Source: Stercorarius parasiticus
Taxonomy: Eukaryota; Chordata; Aves; Charadriiformes; Stercorariidae
Direction of reading: 5' to 3'
Assembly (NCBI GenBank): GCA_013396915.1
Contig: VWZL01001289.1
Span: 310,001 to 374,000 of the forward strand
Length of the DNA: 64,000 nucleotides
In this document: positions 40,701 through 51,952 of the stretch, piece by piece
Position numbering within the stretch: position 1 is the stretch's first letter
Layout: the number at the start of each line of letters is the position of its first letter
Translations under genes and position numbers: made by a program
Notes under the pieces: generated by a model
Told to the model about the DNA's origin: nothing
The model's input: the letters and a program-made list of their open reading frames with translations, nothing else
Database searches by the model: none

Positions 40701-42828
40701 CTTTAGGATATAAAAGGGAAAAAAGCTTCTCCAAAACAACACAGCAAGGACAGGCTAGAGAATGTCAAATACATCTAGCAGCAAAATGCACAGTCCAAAC
40801 CTAAGGAGCAAAACACCCAGGAACAGATAACTGTGCAGAAGATACTACTAGCCGTAAAACATGAACCTTGAAGAACAGGAGTGAAGAGATTAATTAGATT
40901 TAAAAATTTCTGGAGCAGAGAATGACTGTGTGGCAAAGCACACCATGACCTCCCTATTTATCCACATCAAGCATGTAGGTGGCAGGATACATGTGTGGCC
41001 TACAGACACCAAAAAGGTAAACACTGATGTATGAAACCAAAATGGTATGAATGCACACATAGCTAATATATTAATATGCATGTTAGGTAACACTAAAAGA
41101 AAAAAGTGAGACATGGAAAGATTTGTAACAAAGGTCAGTAGCATTCATGAAAAACCCAATCACCGATAAATGTACAAGTCTCACTTTCCAGAAAGCCTTC
41201 CAATAGTTTTTCTTTCAAAGGCTCAAACTTCCAATACCTTACACTGATCAGTTAAATAACCATGACTCCAATGACTACCTTGCAACATTGTGTTTCTGTT
41301 CCTTACCTAATTTTGTTGGCTAAAAATATACAACTGCTATACATAATAGTAAGAGTAAAAAAGACTGTCTCCACTTCCTGAAAGGGAACAGCTAGATCCT
41401 GAAGTACTCATAAATAGCAGTCAATCTTTTTTCTTTACTATGAATGTGCCAAAGAAAGAACAGGCCTGTTATGAAAGATTTTCTGCTTCTGCGCTTTTAA
41501 CTCATGAAAAACAACAATATCTAAAAAAAGGAACAATTTCACTACAACCATTAACAAACATTGTTTCTCAGAAATGTTTGCCCATGACTACATATACCCA
41601 CAGTATTATTGCAGGTAATCTTAAAGCCAGGTCTTTGAAATCACACCACAACAGACACGTAGTTTCAAGAGAAGCTATTGTCATTTTGATCATACTGTCT
41701 GGCTAAGTTTACTCATGTATTTCTTGCAGTATTCAATGAAATATTTATGTTTTTACTTCCACCTTTGCAATTCCCTAACATTTTAAGTAGAAAATATATA
41801 CAGTTGCAGATACAGAATCTGAATTCAACACGGTTGAAAGTGCATTAAGTTGTAACTGCTACTAGTAAGAGCAATAAAAAAGTGCTCTACCTAAGTCAGA
41901 TTCACAGTTACATATTAAGATAACTAAAGTTGAAACAGCTGCTTTTAAATTTTTTTTTAAGTCTACATTTAGTTAATACCGAATATACTTTGCATCCTTC
42001 TACCTTGATCTTACATTGCACAAACTACAGTATTTTTACTAATATCCGCACCAAAAATCAAAAATCCTCAATCTTTGCTTGTTTAGAAGCTTAACTTAAT
42101 GCTTTAACAGATGTTATTTCAAAAAAAAAAAATGCAGACCAGTTTCTCAAGCAAATGAAGTGGTGCAGAACATGTTCATAAATAAGAAATGCCTCTAAAC
42201 TCAGTTTTCCCCACCCACTTGTTGCAGGCTGTGAAATTTGTTTTCACTACAGAAATAAACAAACTGAAAAAACCCCACAACATGCCCTTAATGCCCCCTC
42301 TCCACTTCAGAATCAATTTCGTGCCCTCAGTCACAAAGTTCTCTTTAACAAACCTCTACTATAAGTGCAGACCTGTAATTTTGTGTACAATTGTTCTATT
42401 TCGAATAAAATTGATCCAAATCAAGTAACAAATTTTGTTCTTATGAGAGTTCTCCTTCAGCTCCAATGAGAATAACTAAATATACACAGAGAATAGTTAA
42501 AAAAATTAGAACAATACTTTACTTGGAAAAATCTACAGTAAAAATTCAGTTATATGGTTTCTTTTTCTTATATAAGAAGGATGGATTTTCAGTTTCATGA
42601 AGACAAAGAAATTAATACTTGACAAGTACTTAGGCATGAAAAGTATCATTATTCCCAATGGATTCACTATATCCAACTGAAAAGTGTTATAAATTTTTTC
42701 ATAATTTTTTTCTTGGTTGCAATATTGAACTTGCTTTCTTTGATTCCAAGCTTCTTCAAAAAATTCTTGGTTTATACAAACCAAATAACAATATGTGATG
42801 TCCTCAAAATAGTATCAGGAGCACTTAC

Positions 42829-43091
42829 TCATCGTACTTGATATGATAAATAGCTTCTTCATCAGTGTCCATACAGTCCGAATAAGATGTGGATGGTGTA
42901 CTGTCCAAATTATTTGCATTTTCCCTAGAATGATCTTGACTTAAGTTGCCATTAGTCCTTTTGTAAGTGTTACCACTCTTTCCTTGAGCTTTACCATTCT
43001 TATGTCCCTTTGTTGCTCGAGTAACATTTTCTATATGAGCTTCAAACCAGGCTCCAATGCTGACATCACGGGCATCCACCAATTCATTTAT
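42829..43091 (-). CDS. UHRF2: UHRF2 coding exon 3 (first Tudor of the tandem Tudor domain)
   Basis: This exon encodes residues 133-219 plus two bases of codon 220. INELVDARDVSIGAWFEAHI (133-152) carries residues matching the UHRF1 pocket: Asp138, Asp141 and Phe148 correspond to UHRF1 Asp142, Asp145 and Phe152. Tyr218 and Tyr221 in YHIKYDEY correspond to cage residues Tyr188 and Tyr191, so the methyl-lysine cage looks intact; Tyr221 is in the next exon. Between them, about residues 158-208, is a low-complexity hydrophilic insert rich in Lys, Gly, Asn and Ser that is much longer than in UHRF1 and is a UHRF2 hallmark. The acceptor is CTTTTTAG before ATAAATG, and the donor is GATGA followed by GTAAGT (phase 2). 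Confidence 0.96.
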
Positions 43092-43895
43092 CTAAAAAGA
43101 AAATTCAAGAATGAATTCATGCTTATTTTATATGATTCCAATTAAGAAAAAAATAATTTAGACTTACTATGCTACTGATTAACTTTGTTACCAGTAAAAC
43201 AATCAACTCTAGTAACTAGTTGAGCTTGAGCAAGTTCAAGTAACATGCAGTCACGAACATGTTGCCCTTTCAGTATTTTATTGCTCTTCTCTTATTAAAA
43301 TCTAGTATGAATATAATCTGTACATACTTTTAAAAAGCAAGGCTAGATTACTTCCCCCCCAAACTTGAAAGTTAATCACTCTTATTATCCTTTCCTCTCG
43401 TTTCACCAATTGTTCTTTATGGCTAAAATAAGCATACACAGCATTAAAATACTAGCTCACAACCAAGAAGTTCAAAGACTTTTCTGAGCCTGTAACTTGG
43501 AATTATTATTTAACCTTCTATCTTTCTGGCCTGCAAGATATTTTTAACCCTTCAAGACTCAAGGAGAGAAAGGGAGGAGACAAATCTAAAATAACTGCCA
43601 CTAAAGTCAGCCAAAATCTTATGACTGTAAGAAATGGAACTATCTCCCAGAACTTCTACCTTCTGTATTGACAATAATATTGGTATTAAGCAACCAAACC
43701 ACTTTAATATTCTAAATTGTGTTCCATTTTCTCAAGTATTCAGCTAATTAAGCAGATGTTCCTCTAATAATACTGAGAACACCAAAAAAAAATTTTAAGA
43801 ATACTTCATCAACAGTACACCAAATATAAAAAAATTATTAGAAAAGAATTACCACACAGCCATACCATAGAAAACATCTGTAATAAACTATGTGA

Positions 43896-43962
43896 TACAT
43901 ACATACATACATATATATACACACATATATACACACACACACACACTTGTGTGTATATCCGT
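43896..43962. repeat. Compound CATA/AC/TATA microsatellite with hairpin potential
   Basis: The run is ACATACATACATACATATATA, then ACACACATATATACACACACACACACAC, followed immediately by TTGTGTGTATATCC. The AC tract and the short GTGTGTAT arm can pair as a hairpin. Located in UHRF2 intron 2. Confidence 0.9.
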
Positions 43963-44702
43963 TTAAGCTACAAGCCCTTCTCAAGTACCAACACAGTGGC
44001 AGAGAGATACTTACTCCTACGAAGCCCAGAGGCTAGTTTATATAGACTGGACAATCTTACTGTATTTTCACAGGAGCAAGCCAAAAAACCACCCTCGATA
44101 ACTTTTAGCATTTAGAGCAAAGCAGTCCTTAGGCATCTGGAAGTGCAACTGACAGGAGCTTGAGCTAACATGCTTATCACGAGAAAGCAATACTTTGTAT
44201 TCTACTCTTTTCATTCAACTTGTTAAAATTATGTCCAAAATTCAATGTTTTATGTCTCCTCCCATGTAAAATACCAACATGTATTCTTTTGATTTTTATT
44301 CTTACAACCTACAGTATTCAAATCACAGCTTTTTAGCAGGATGAAAATCCTAGACACATAAACCAGAGAGTGAAAGCGCCATTTTAAATCTACCACTGTA
44401 TTTTAAACATAAACAGTGGATTCTAGCACTTCAAGAAACCCTCACAAAGGCATCCCAACAAAACCTTACGTGTTTGAACTAGTTGTAGCTCAAAGTGCTA
44501 CTTTCTTTACTTTCTCCTTTCAAAAACCACAGTCGAGCGAGACACACACTGTTAAGGACTCCCGCACCTGCTGCTACTTCTTGTGACCACTTACAAAAGT
44601 GCCAGAGAAGCCATGTTAGCCAAGGCAAAAATCATCAGATCCAGAACAAAGAAATTACAAAAAATAAGAGTAAAAAAGAAAAAAAAAAAATCAGTGCAAA
44701 CT

Positions 44703-46105
44703 CACAGAATCACAGAATGGTTCGGGTTGGAAGGGACCTTCAAGATCACCTAGTTCCAACCCCCCTGCCATGGGCAGGGACAACTCCCTCTAGATCAGGC
44801 TGCTCAAAGCCCCATCCAGCCTGGCCTTGAACGCTTCCAGGGATGGGGCATCCACAACTTCCCTGGGCTACCTGTTCCACTGCCTCGCTACACTTACAGT
44901 AAAGAATTTCTTCCTGATATCCAATCTAAATCTACACTCTTTCCGTTTGAGGCCATTACCCCGTGGTCCTATCATTACACTCCCTCATAAAAGAGTCCCT
45001 CCCCATCCTTTGTGTAGGCCCCCTTCAGGTACTGGAAGGCTGCTATAAGGTCTCCGCAGAGCCTTCTCTTCTCCAGGCTGAACAACCCCAACTCTCTCAG
45101 CCTGTCCTCATAGCATAGGTGCTCCTGCCCTCTGAGCATCTTCGTGGCCCTCCTCTGGACCCATTCCAACAGGTCCATATCTTTCTTGTGCTGAGGACTC
45201 CAGAGCTGCACACAGTACTCCAGGTGGGGTCTCACCAGAGTGGAGTAGAGGGGCAGAATCACCTCCCTCGACCTTCTGGTCACGCTTCTTCTGATGCAGC
45301 CCAGGATGCGGTTGGCTTTCTGGGCTACAAGTGCGCACTGCCTGCTCATGTTGAGTTTCTCGTCCACCAGCACCCCCAAGTCTTTATCCTCAGGGCTGCT
45401 CTCAAGCCATTCTCCACCCAGTCTGTACTTGTGCCTGGGATTGCCATGACCCAGGTGCAGGACCTTGCACTTGTCCTGGTTGAACTTCATGAGGTTCGCA
45501 CAGGCCTACCTCTCAAGCCTGTCGAGGTCCCTCTGGATGGCATCCCTTCCCTCCAGCATGTTGATCACACCACACAGCTTGGTGTCATCAACAAACTTGC
45601 TGAGGGTGCACTTGATCTCACTGTCCATGTCACTGACAAAGATGTTAAACAGCAGTGGTCCCAGTACTGACCCCTGAGGAACGCTGCTCATCACTGGTTT
45701 CCATGTGGACATTGAGCCATTGACTGCAACCCTTTGAGTGCGGCCATCTAGCCAGTTCCTTATCCACCAAGTGGTCCATCCATCAAATCCATGCTTTTCC
45801 AGTTCAGAGACTGGGATGTCGTGCGGGACAGTGTCAAATACTTTGCATAAGTCCAGGCAGATAACGTTGTTTGCTCTCCCCTTATCTACCAATGCTGTGG
45901 CAACATCATGGAAGGCCACCAAATTTGTCAGGCACGATTTGCCTTTGGTGAAGTCATGTTGGCTGTCACCAATCACCTCCTTATTTTCCATGTGCCTTAG
46001 CAGAGTTTCCAGGAGGATCTGCTCCATGATCTTGCTGGGCACAGAGGTGAGACTGACCAGTAGTTTCCTGGGTCATCCTTTTTTCCCTTTTTGAAAATGG
46101 TTCCT
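44703..46105 (-). mobile_element. CR1 retroposon, 5'-truncated, relatively well preserved, sense to UHRF2
   Basis: This minus-strand CR1 keeps about 1.4 kb. Between 46042 and 44975 the reverse transcriptase region reads in a single frame interrupted by one TAG at 45503-45505, where the aligned family residue is tryptophan. Visible landmarks in order are [20 protein letters not shown], the [15 protein letters not shown] block, [27 protein letters not shown] (catalytic FxDD), [27 protein letters not shown] and [20 protein letters not shown]. The 3' tail ends at 44703 in repeated CACAGAAT units on the plus strand. It lacks the endonuclease and is not autonomous. It is the best preserved CR1 in the window and so probably the youngest. 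The upper boundary is approximate. Confidence 0.94.
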
Positions 46106-46182
46106 GATCTGTAAGTAGAAATCCTCTACATGTCCCTACTGTCACCTACAAATAGCACAAAATGCTATGACTGTACCCTTAT

Positions 46183-46204
46183 TTCTCTCTCTCTATATAT
46201 ATAT
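46183..46204 (+). repeat. CT/TA dinucleotide repeat
   Basis: Short CTCTCTCTCT run continuing into TATATATATATA, just beyond the upper edge of the intron 2 CR1. Confidence 0.85.
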
Positions 46205-47634
46205 TAAAACCATATGGTTGGCTGAAAAAGTAATCAATTCACAAGTAATGAAGGAGAAAGTGTTAGGTTCCCCGTACGAGAAGTTGCAAACATTCCAGCT
46301 GAATAGGTTTTCTTGAGTATGTTTGCCATTATCATCATTCCCTGTTCTATTTTCTGTTTTAGTCCTTAACAAAACAGCTAAGAGACTACCCGATATAATT
46401 TGTAGCGTTCTTGGAAATACACATTTTAACACTCCTTTCCTTTGATAACTGATCCTCTGCAGCCTCCCATTTCCCCAGTATTCTCCCCACCCTTTCTTGT
46501 ATTACCTTTTACATTCATTGATTAGTTGTAAAGCATCACAACTGAAGAACTGGGAGTTTTCCTACTGTAATAAATGGAGATAAAAGGGAAAAAAAAAGCA
46601 TGCAAGCTTGTTTCTCCATATTCAAGCTACAGACTTTTTGGCTCTCTCATTCCTCAGAGAATAAAATTCACTGCACGGAACACTACAGGAGTGTAGAGTA
46701 ACTAACTTATCACTTGAACTTAATATCCGAAACATTAAGTAACAGTCTACATAAAACGAAGAGGGTTTCCCATCAGGATGACAGGTCTAAATAACAGTGT
46801 TCCTCCAACTGAAATTAACTTGTATATGTATGGCAGCCTCTACCTCCTTTTCCTTTTCTGTATTTTGGACATTTTCCAGCAAAAAAATTACTGTTACGAA
46901 TATTTCTTATCTAAGAGAAACACACGAACAGGAGGTAAAATGCTACCGTTCCCTATATATGCACACATCCTACTAAATATCCAATGAGATCGCAATCTGG
47001 CAACTGCCCACTTTCTGTTTAAATTAGACTTCTTGTACTTGGATGTAATCTTACATGACAATATCGAAAAATTCAATGAGGTACAAAACTAACAATGAAT
47101 GTGATATACATGATTCCTAAAAAACCTGTAATAAAACAGCAATCATTACATCACATACAATTTAAAGAAACTGTGTATTTCCATAGCTTATCTAGTTCTA
47201 ATGCAGCACTGAAAACACTAATATTAAAACAAAGATTTGTCAAGCTTGGAAAAAAAAAAAATAATTAGGGGAAAAGCTACACTTTTCTGCAGATTTTTGA
47301 ACAGTTTCTTCTGTTCAAAGAAAGTATTTCTGTTTCACAGGTACTCTAAACTTTTTGGAGAACATGTTTTCGAGAACACAATGTGTCAGAGTTTATGAAC
47401 TCTCCTGAAACCCACACCACCAGCGAGCCTGGTACAGAGGTGCTTTCATAACTCTCCAAGAGTCAGCTTAAATGAAGTTAATTTGATGTATATCAAAATG
47501 GGGAATTATGTCAAATCATGAAAGAAAGCAATGAGGATACACACTTTTCTACAATAAAACAATAAGCTTTTTTAACGATAAAATTAAACACACAAGTGTG
47601 AGGCAAGTTTCCAGCTTTTAAAGTTTGTACATAC

Positions 47635-47877
47635 CTTGTACAATCCAATGCCAGGATCAATGAGAAATGAGCGGGATGATGTAGATGGCTGACTGGGTGA
47701 TCCACTATTTGTTTTTTTAACTTTGTTCTTGCAGTTAGAAACAGCACAGGGGTTGACTTCTCCATCCTGATCTGTCACAGAAGCAGTGGTAGGAGCTTCA
47801 GATTCAGAACGTATCAAAAGCTGAACTATGTCATTTAGTCCAACATTGTAGTCAAATAAAGTGTGTCCATCTTCTAG
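47635..47877 (-). CDS. UHRF2: UHRF2 coding exon 2 (end of ubiquitin-like domain and linker)
   Basis: This exon encodes residues 52-132 (81 codons, phase 0 to phase 0). It opens with LEDGHTLFDYNVGLNDIVQL, which completes the ubiquitin-like fold. Residues from about 75 to 118 form a polar linker rich in Ser, Thr, Lys and Asn, with KNKVKK and PSQPSTSSRS stretches. It closes with LIDPGIGLYK, the lead-in to the Tudor module. The acceptor is TTTTGACAG before CTAGAAGATG, and the donor is TACAAG followed by GTATGT. The linker has diverged from the human sequence as I recall it, while both ends are strongly conserved. Confidence 0.96.
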
Positions 47878-50800
47878 CTGTCAAAAGAAAGGTATACTTG
47901 TAAAATTCTACCCTGAGGTACATAAACAGTTTCCAAGTCTTCCTTTTATGGACAATAATTGTACAGACCAGAAAAGGCAAGCGATCTATTTCAGGTAAAT
48001 ACAAAACTATGCCTCCAGTATACACAAAAACAAACTCTCATCAAGTTACCTGCAGCCATGATTTCATCTAATGAAAATTACTGAAAGGCTTAAAATTAGA
48101 AACAGGTATTTTCACAGACTTTAGACCTTTTAATTACCCATCAACATCCAAGATAAAGCAGTGATTTACTAATGAAAAAAGGTAGGATCTATGTTGCCAT
48201 TTACATGACATATGCAATAGCTATAAATACATGTGAGAACTTTCAAATTATCAACCATTGTGTTGTGTACATTTCAGCTACGTAATTTCACAATTCACTC
48301 TTTCTCCATTTCTTCTAGAATGCAAGGCAAGACCTAATACTTCTCTAATATCTTGCAAACTACTTCCTAAATAAAACATCTAGATATAAAAGAAACTCAT
48401 ACACATGCAACTCCATTTACTTTTCAAAATTGTAAGATCTGAAAGTATTCTTCAACAACAGCTACACTTAAGAGGGAAGCAACACCAAAAATAGGTACTG
48501 AGCATTCAAGTTGAGAAAAGGAAATCTCCTAAATTGAGAGCATTCAAAAACATTTTTAGTCTAGATTTAGCAAGGTTCCCTGTCTCCCAGCACCCTCTGC
48601 CCAAGATCAAAACAAGATTATTCACTGAAAGTAAGTCTTTCAACTGCTCAGTTTAAAAGCTATTATAAAATATGCGCTGTGTGGCACTCCCTCAAATAAC
48701 TTCGTACATTAGGCCCCACTATACTCCAGATGCAATCAGATCCTGCAGAACATCAGAATATAAATAGAAGTAGACTTTTTAATCATACATAGTACATAGT
48801 TACTAAACATTATTTGCGTTTCCAACTCTTCACAGCTTTAAGATAGCTGTTACTGTATCTATTTTACCTGATGATCTCACCTCTTACAATTAAGCTAAGA
48901 AACTCACAGGAAAAAACACTGAGTTGTATGCTAGGAGAACAGAAATACAGGGATTAGTGACCACTGCTGCTTTGCTCCATTAAAAACTCTCAATGACCTA
49001 CAGCATCTTTGAAGTAGAGATTTAATTTACCTAAAAGTTTAACACAATCCTTTGGGACATCAACTAGAATTTGGTCAGTTACGTTTTACTTCACATTGCA
49101 GTGGGAGAAAAATGTGCATGACCAAAAAACTCCCACCTGTTTCCAAACTATTTTTGCAAGAAAAAATTACCTGACCTTTTTCCATAATAGGTGCTATTTT
49201 CAACATCAGTGTTTCAGGAGACTTTTAAAACAGATCTGTTTTCATGAGCTTACGTGCAGTATCAATACAGTAAGACATAGTAGGAGCAGGAAGGAACAGG
49301 AAAAAAAAAAAAGAAGCAGCAGGAAGGAATTCTCCAGCTACTCACTGAAGTATTTTTCTGTAACATTAAAATTATCTCAGGATAGACAAAGGTGGAATGT
49401 TTCTTCCTTCACCCCCTCTGCTTTTTCGAAAAAGCTCCAAAGGGCAGAGGACAGCTATGGACACAAGCTGACACTCAAGAAATGAATCAGTTATTCTCCC
49501 ATGAATTTAAGACCTGTGTTAAAAAATATATAAAAAAAATCACTCTCTTTACTGCTGATAACTACTGTATCTGCTGCTGTCGTGTGTGAACAGGAGTGCT
49601 CAGTTTGTTTCCATGTAATTAAAGCTGACCCAGCTGTCTGGTCAATGGCTATGGGAACAACCCTTGTTGAGCTGACAACCAGTTCAACACACAGCAGATG
49701 AAATGGCACTGAAGATTTTGATGTTGTAACTATGAAATGAATGCAGGTCATAAAATGGAAATCTGCAGCAACTGTTATTCTACAGGTGACTAACAACACT
49801 GCCTCATATGTCTGGAGCTTTAGGCCAGGGCTTCACACTGAGTAGCAAGCTACTTAAGCAAGTTTAAGTAACCTTTCCCATCCCACCATTTCATACGTTC
49901 CTGTGCTTTTGACAACTCTTTAACAAAGGGGACAGAAATGTTCTTGTAGCCCTATGACAATGCAGATCTGGGGGCTCTTCGCACCACAGGAAGTTTGTTT
50001 TCACTGTTAAAGATTATTAAACAAGTTTAAAAACAGCTCTTCGTAGATTCAAAGTACAAATAAACCTGAAACAAAGACAAATAATCACCTTGCAATACAT
50101 TCGAAAGGGGGGTTGGGGAGTGGGGAAGAAGATCCATTATTTCTGAAGCTGCTACTGCTTCTCAGCACTGCACCAGGCCCACTGTGAAGATTCACTCTCC
50201 CACCAAGTCATTGTTTGGTTGCAAAATGTTTAAAAAAATTCAGCTGTATATCTGCAAAATAGATTGCTTCTGAAATAACGAATACATTAGATGTTATTGG
50301 AGACAACATAACTTCTGCTCCATTTTTCTGTTCCAATTAGACTGGACAAGCTGTGCCAGAGGTTCCAGTGTGCCATTTCTAGAATCCTACAGTATGAGGA
50401 AATCTTCTGAAAGCTAATACAGTGGAGAAAAAAGGACAACCTTGCTCCTGTAGATTGAAGGTATGTAGGCAACACACAGGTGACAGCAAAGAAATTCTGT
50501 CATTGTGCCCTTTCTCTCAGGACACATCAGGAACAGGCTGACAGAAAAATATTTTGATGTACTGCAATTTAAAGTTTAAAGTCAATTCAGTTACGATCTA
50601 AATATGAACATTCTGGATCACCTACCAAACTAGGTAACCAGTGTTAACACTCAACTAAAAAGTGTCCTCTGTCTAGCCTTTGCAATCTATTCGTCAGTTA
50701 TGACAGTAGGGTAAGTTGCATCTTCAGTCCACAACTGAATGCTCCCTATTACCATGAGAAGGGGTGGGCGAGAAGGCAACTTAAAAAAAGTAATCTGTCC

Positions 50801-51894
50801 GGGAATAGTTATATTTAACACGTTCAGAAAGCAAGACATACCTAGGCTCAGCCTTGAGCAAGAAGCAGCCTTGTCTAATGACGCACACACCCACCACCAC
50901 GCACAGACTACCTATTCCTGCATAAAGAAGTCAGCTTTGATGAACACAAACTAAATGGTCAGTAGAATACACTGGTGACTGCAAAGCTGTCTACTTTACA
51001 GCATTAATTTATAATTAATTGCATTCTGTTATCTGACTCGGTGGTTCAGGATTTTTCATTTCGTTTTTATCATCAGTATTCTTTGCAGGAATATTTTATG
51101 ACTACAGACTATTGTATGACTCCCAATGTCATGCTTCAATGTGAAAGCACAGTAACAGAGATAAAATTACGATAAGCATACTTCAAATGAGGCAGGATGT
51201 AGTGTTGGGCAATGGGAGAGGGAAAGAACACCTGCTTATAGTTGAGCAAAGAACACATTCCCAGAATATCAGCAACCATATAAATTTAGACCAAGTCAAT
51301 GACTGCCACACTGCCTGTTTCTGGGAACAAAGTAGAGAAATATAGAAACTCAACTGGTAAAAATCAAGTTCATGTGCTATTTGACTTACAAGAACTAATC
51401 TGCGGATCTACAAGTATACCTACGTCCAGCATTATTGCATCACTGACAATTTAAATGCTTGGAGTAACAAAGTTGGAAAACTATCAGTGTTTAAAGAACT
51501 CCATTCCACCACAGAAGGAGAAAAGAACTACAAGATGTTGTTTCTTGAATTACTGATACTATACTGACGTTAATGTAACAATGGGATCTTGGCCAGTAAG
51601 GCATAACCTCACAGACTACTAGAGTGAAAAAACAGGAACAAAGCACATCACTTTACAGCGTACCTGTCCCTCCAGATAAAGTAATCTCCTACTCAGTTCC
51701 AAGTTTGACAGGGATTGTAACATGACTTTTCAAATTTTAGAAGTATAAGATGCAAAAAAATCAGGACCTGTCACTATGTCAATATTAACAAACAGTAGGA
51801 GAAAAAGCACAATACCTTCCTTTCTACAGAAAATTAGCATCTAAAAGCCATCCTGGAATATGGTATTTCTTACCAAGAAGAACGCCACAAAAAA

Positions 51895-51952
51895 ACAAAC
51901 CAACCCCACAAAAAAAAAAACACACAACAAAAAACACACAACACACACACAG
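51895..51952 (+). repeat. A- and AC-rich simple repeat
   Basis: Low-complexity sequence of A runs with CAACAC and ACACAC units, in intron 1. Confidence 0.9.

Larger units (their letters stand above)
27422..42828 (-). other. UHRF2: UHRF2 intron 3 (15.4 kb)
   Basis: The intron is bounded by GTAAGT and CAAG. Apart from a short CR1 3' tail at about 28836-28922, homopolymer runs and a GT/AC microsatellite near 34.68 kb, it holds A+T-rich sequence in which I recognise nothing. The longest open frames, for example those at 29.0-29.5 and 30.5-30.8 kb, look like chance. Confidence 0.85.
43092..47634 (-). other. UHRF2: UHRF2 intron 2 (4.5 kb)
   Basis: The intron is bounded by GTATGT and TTAG. It contains a CR1 copy at 44703-46105 in the same orientation as the gene and an AC/AT microsatellite near 43.9 kb. 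Otherwise I see only A+T-rich unique-looking sequence. Confidence 0.88.

Noticed and set aside
43896..43962. Possible CRISPR-like or satellite array
   Set aside because: The units are 2-4 bases long with no spacers. It is a plain microsatellite.
45119..45670. 183-codon plus-strand open frame
   Set aside because: It is the antisense shadow of the CR1 reverse transcriptase on the minus strand.
44975..46042. Reverse transcriptase as a possible host-adopted or novel gene
   Set aside because: The landmarks and the 3' tail identify it as an ordinary truncated CR1 with an internal stop. No retron- or group II intron-like features are present.
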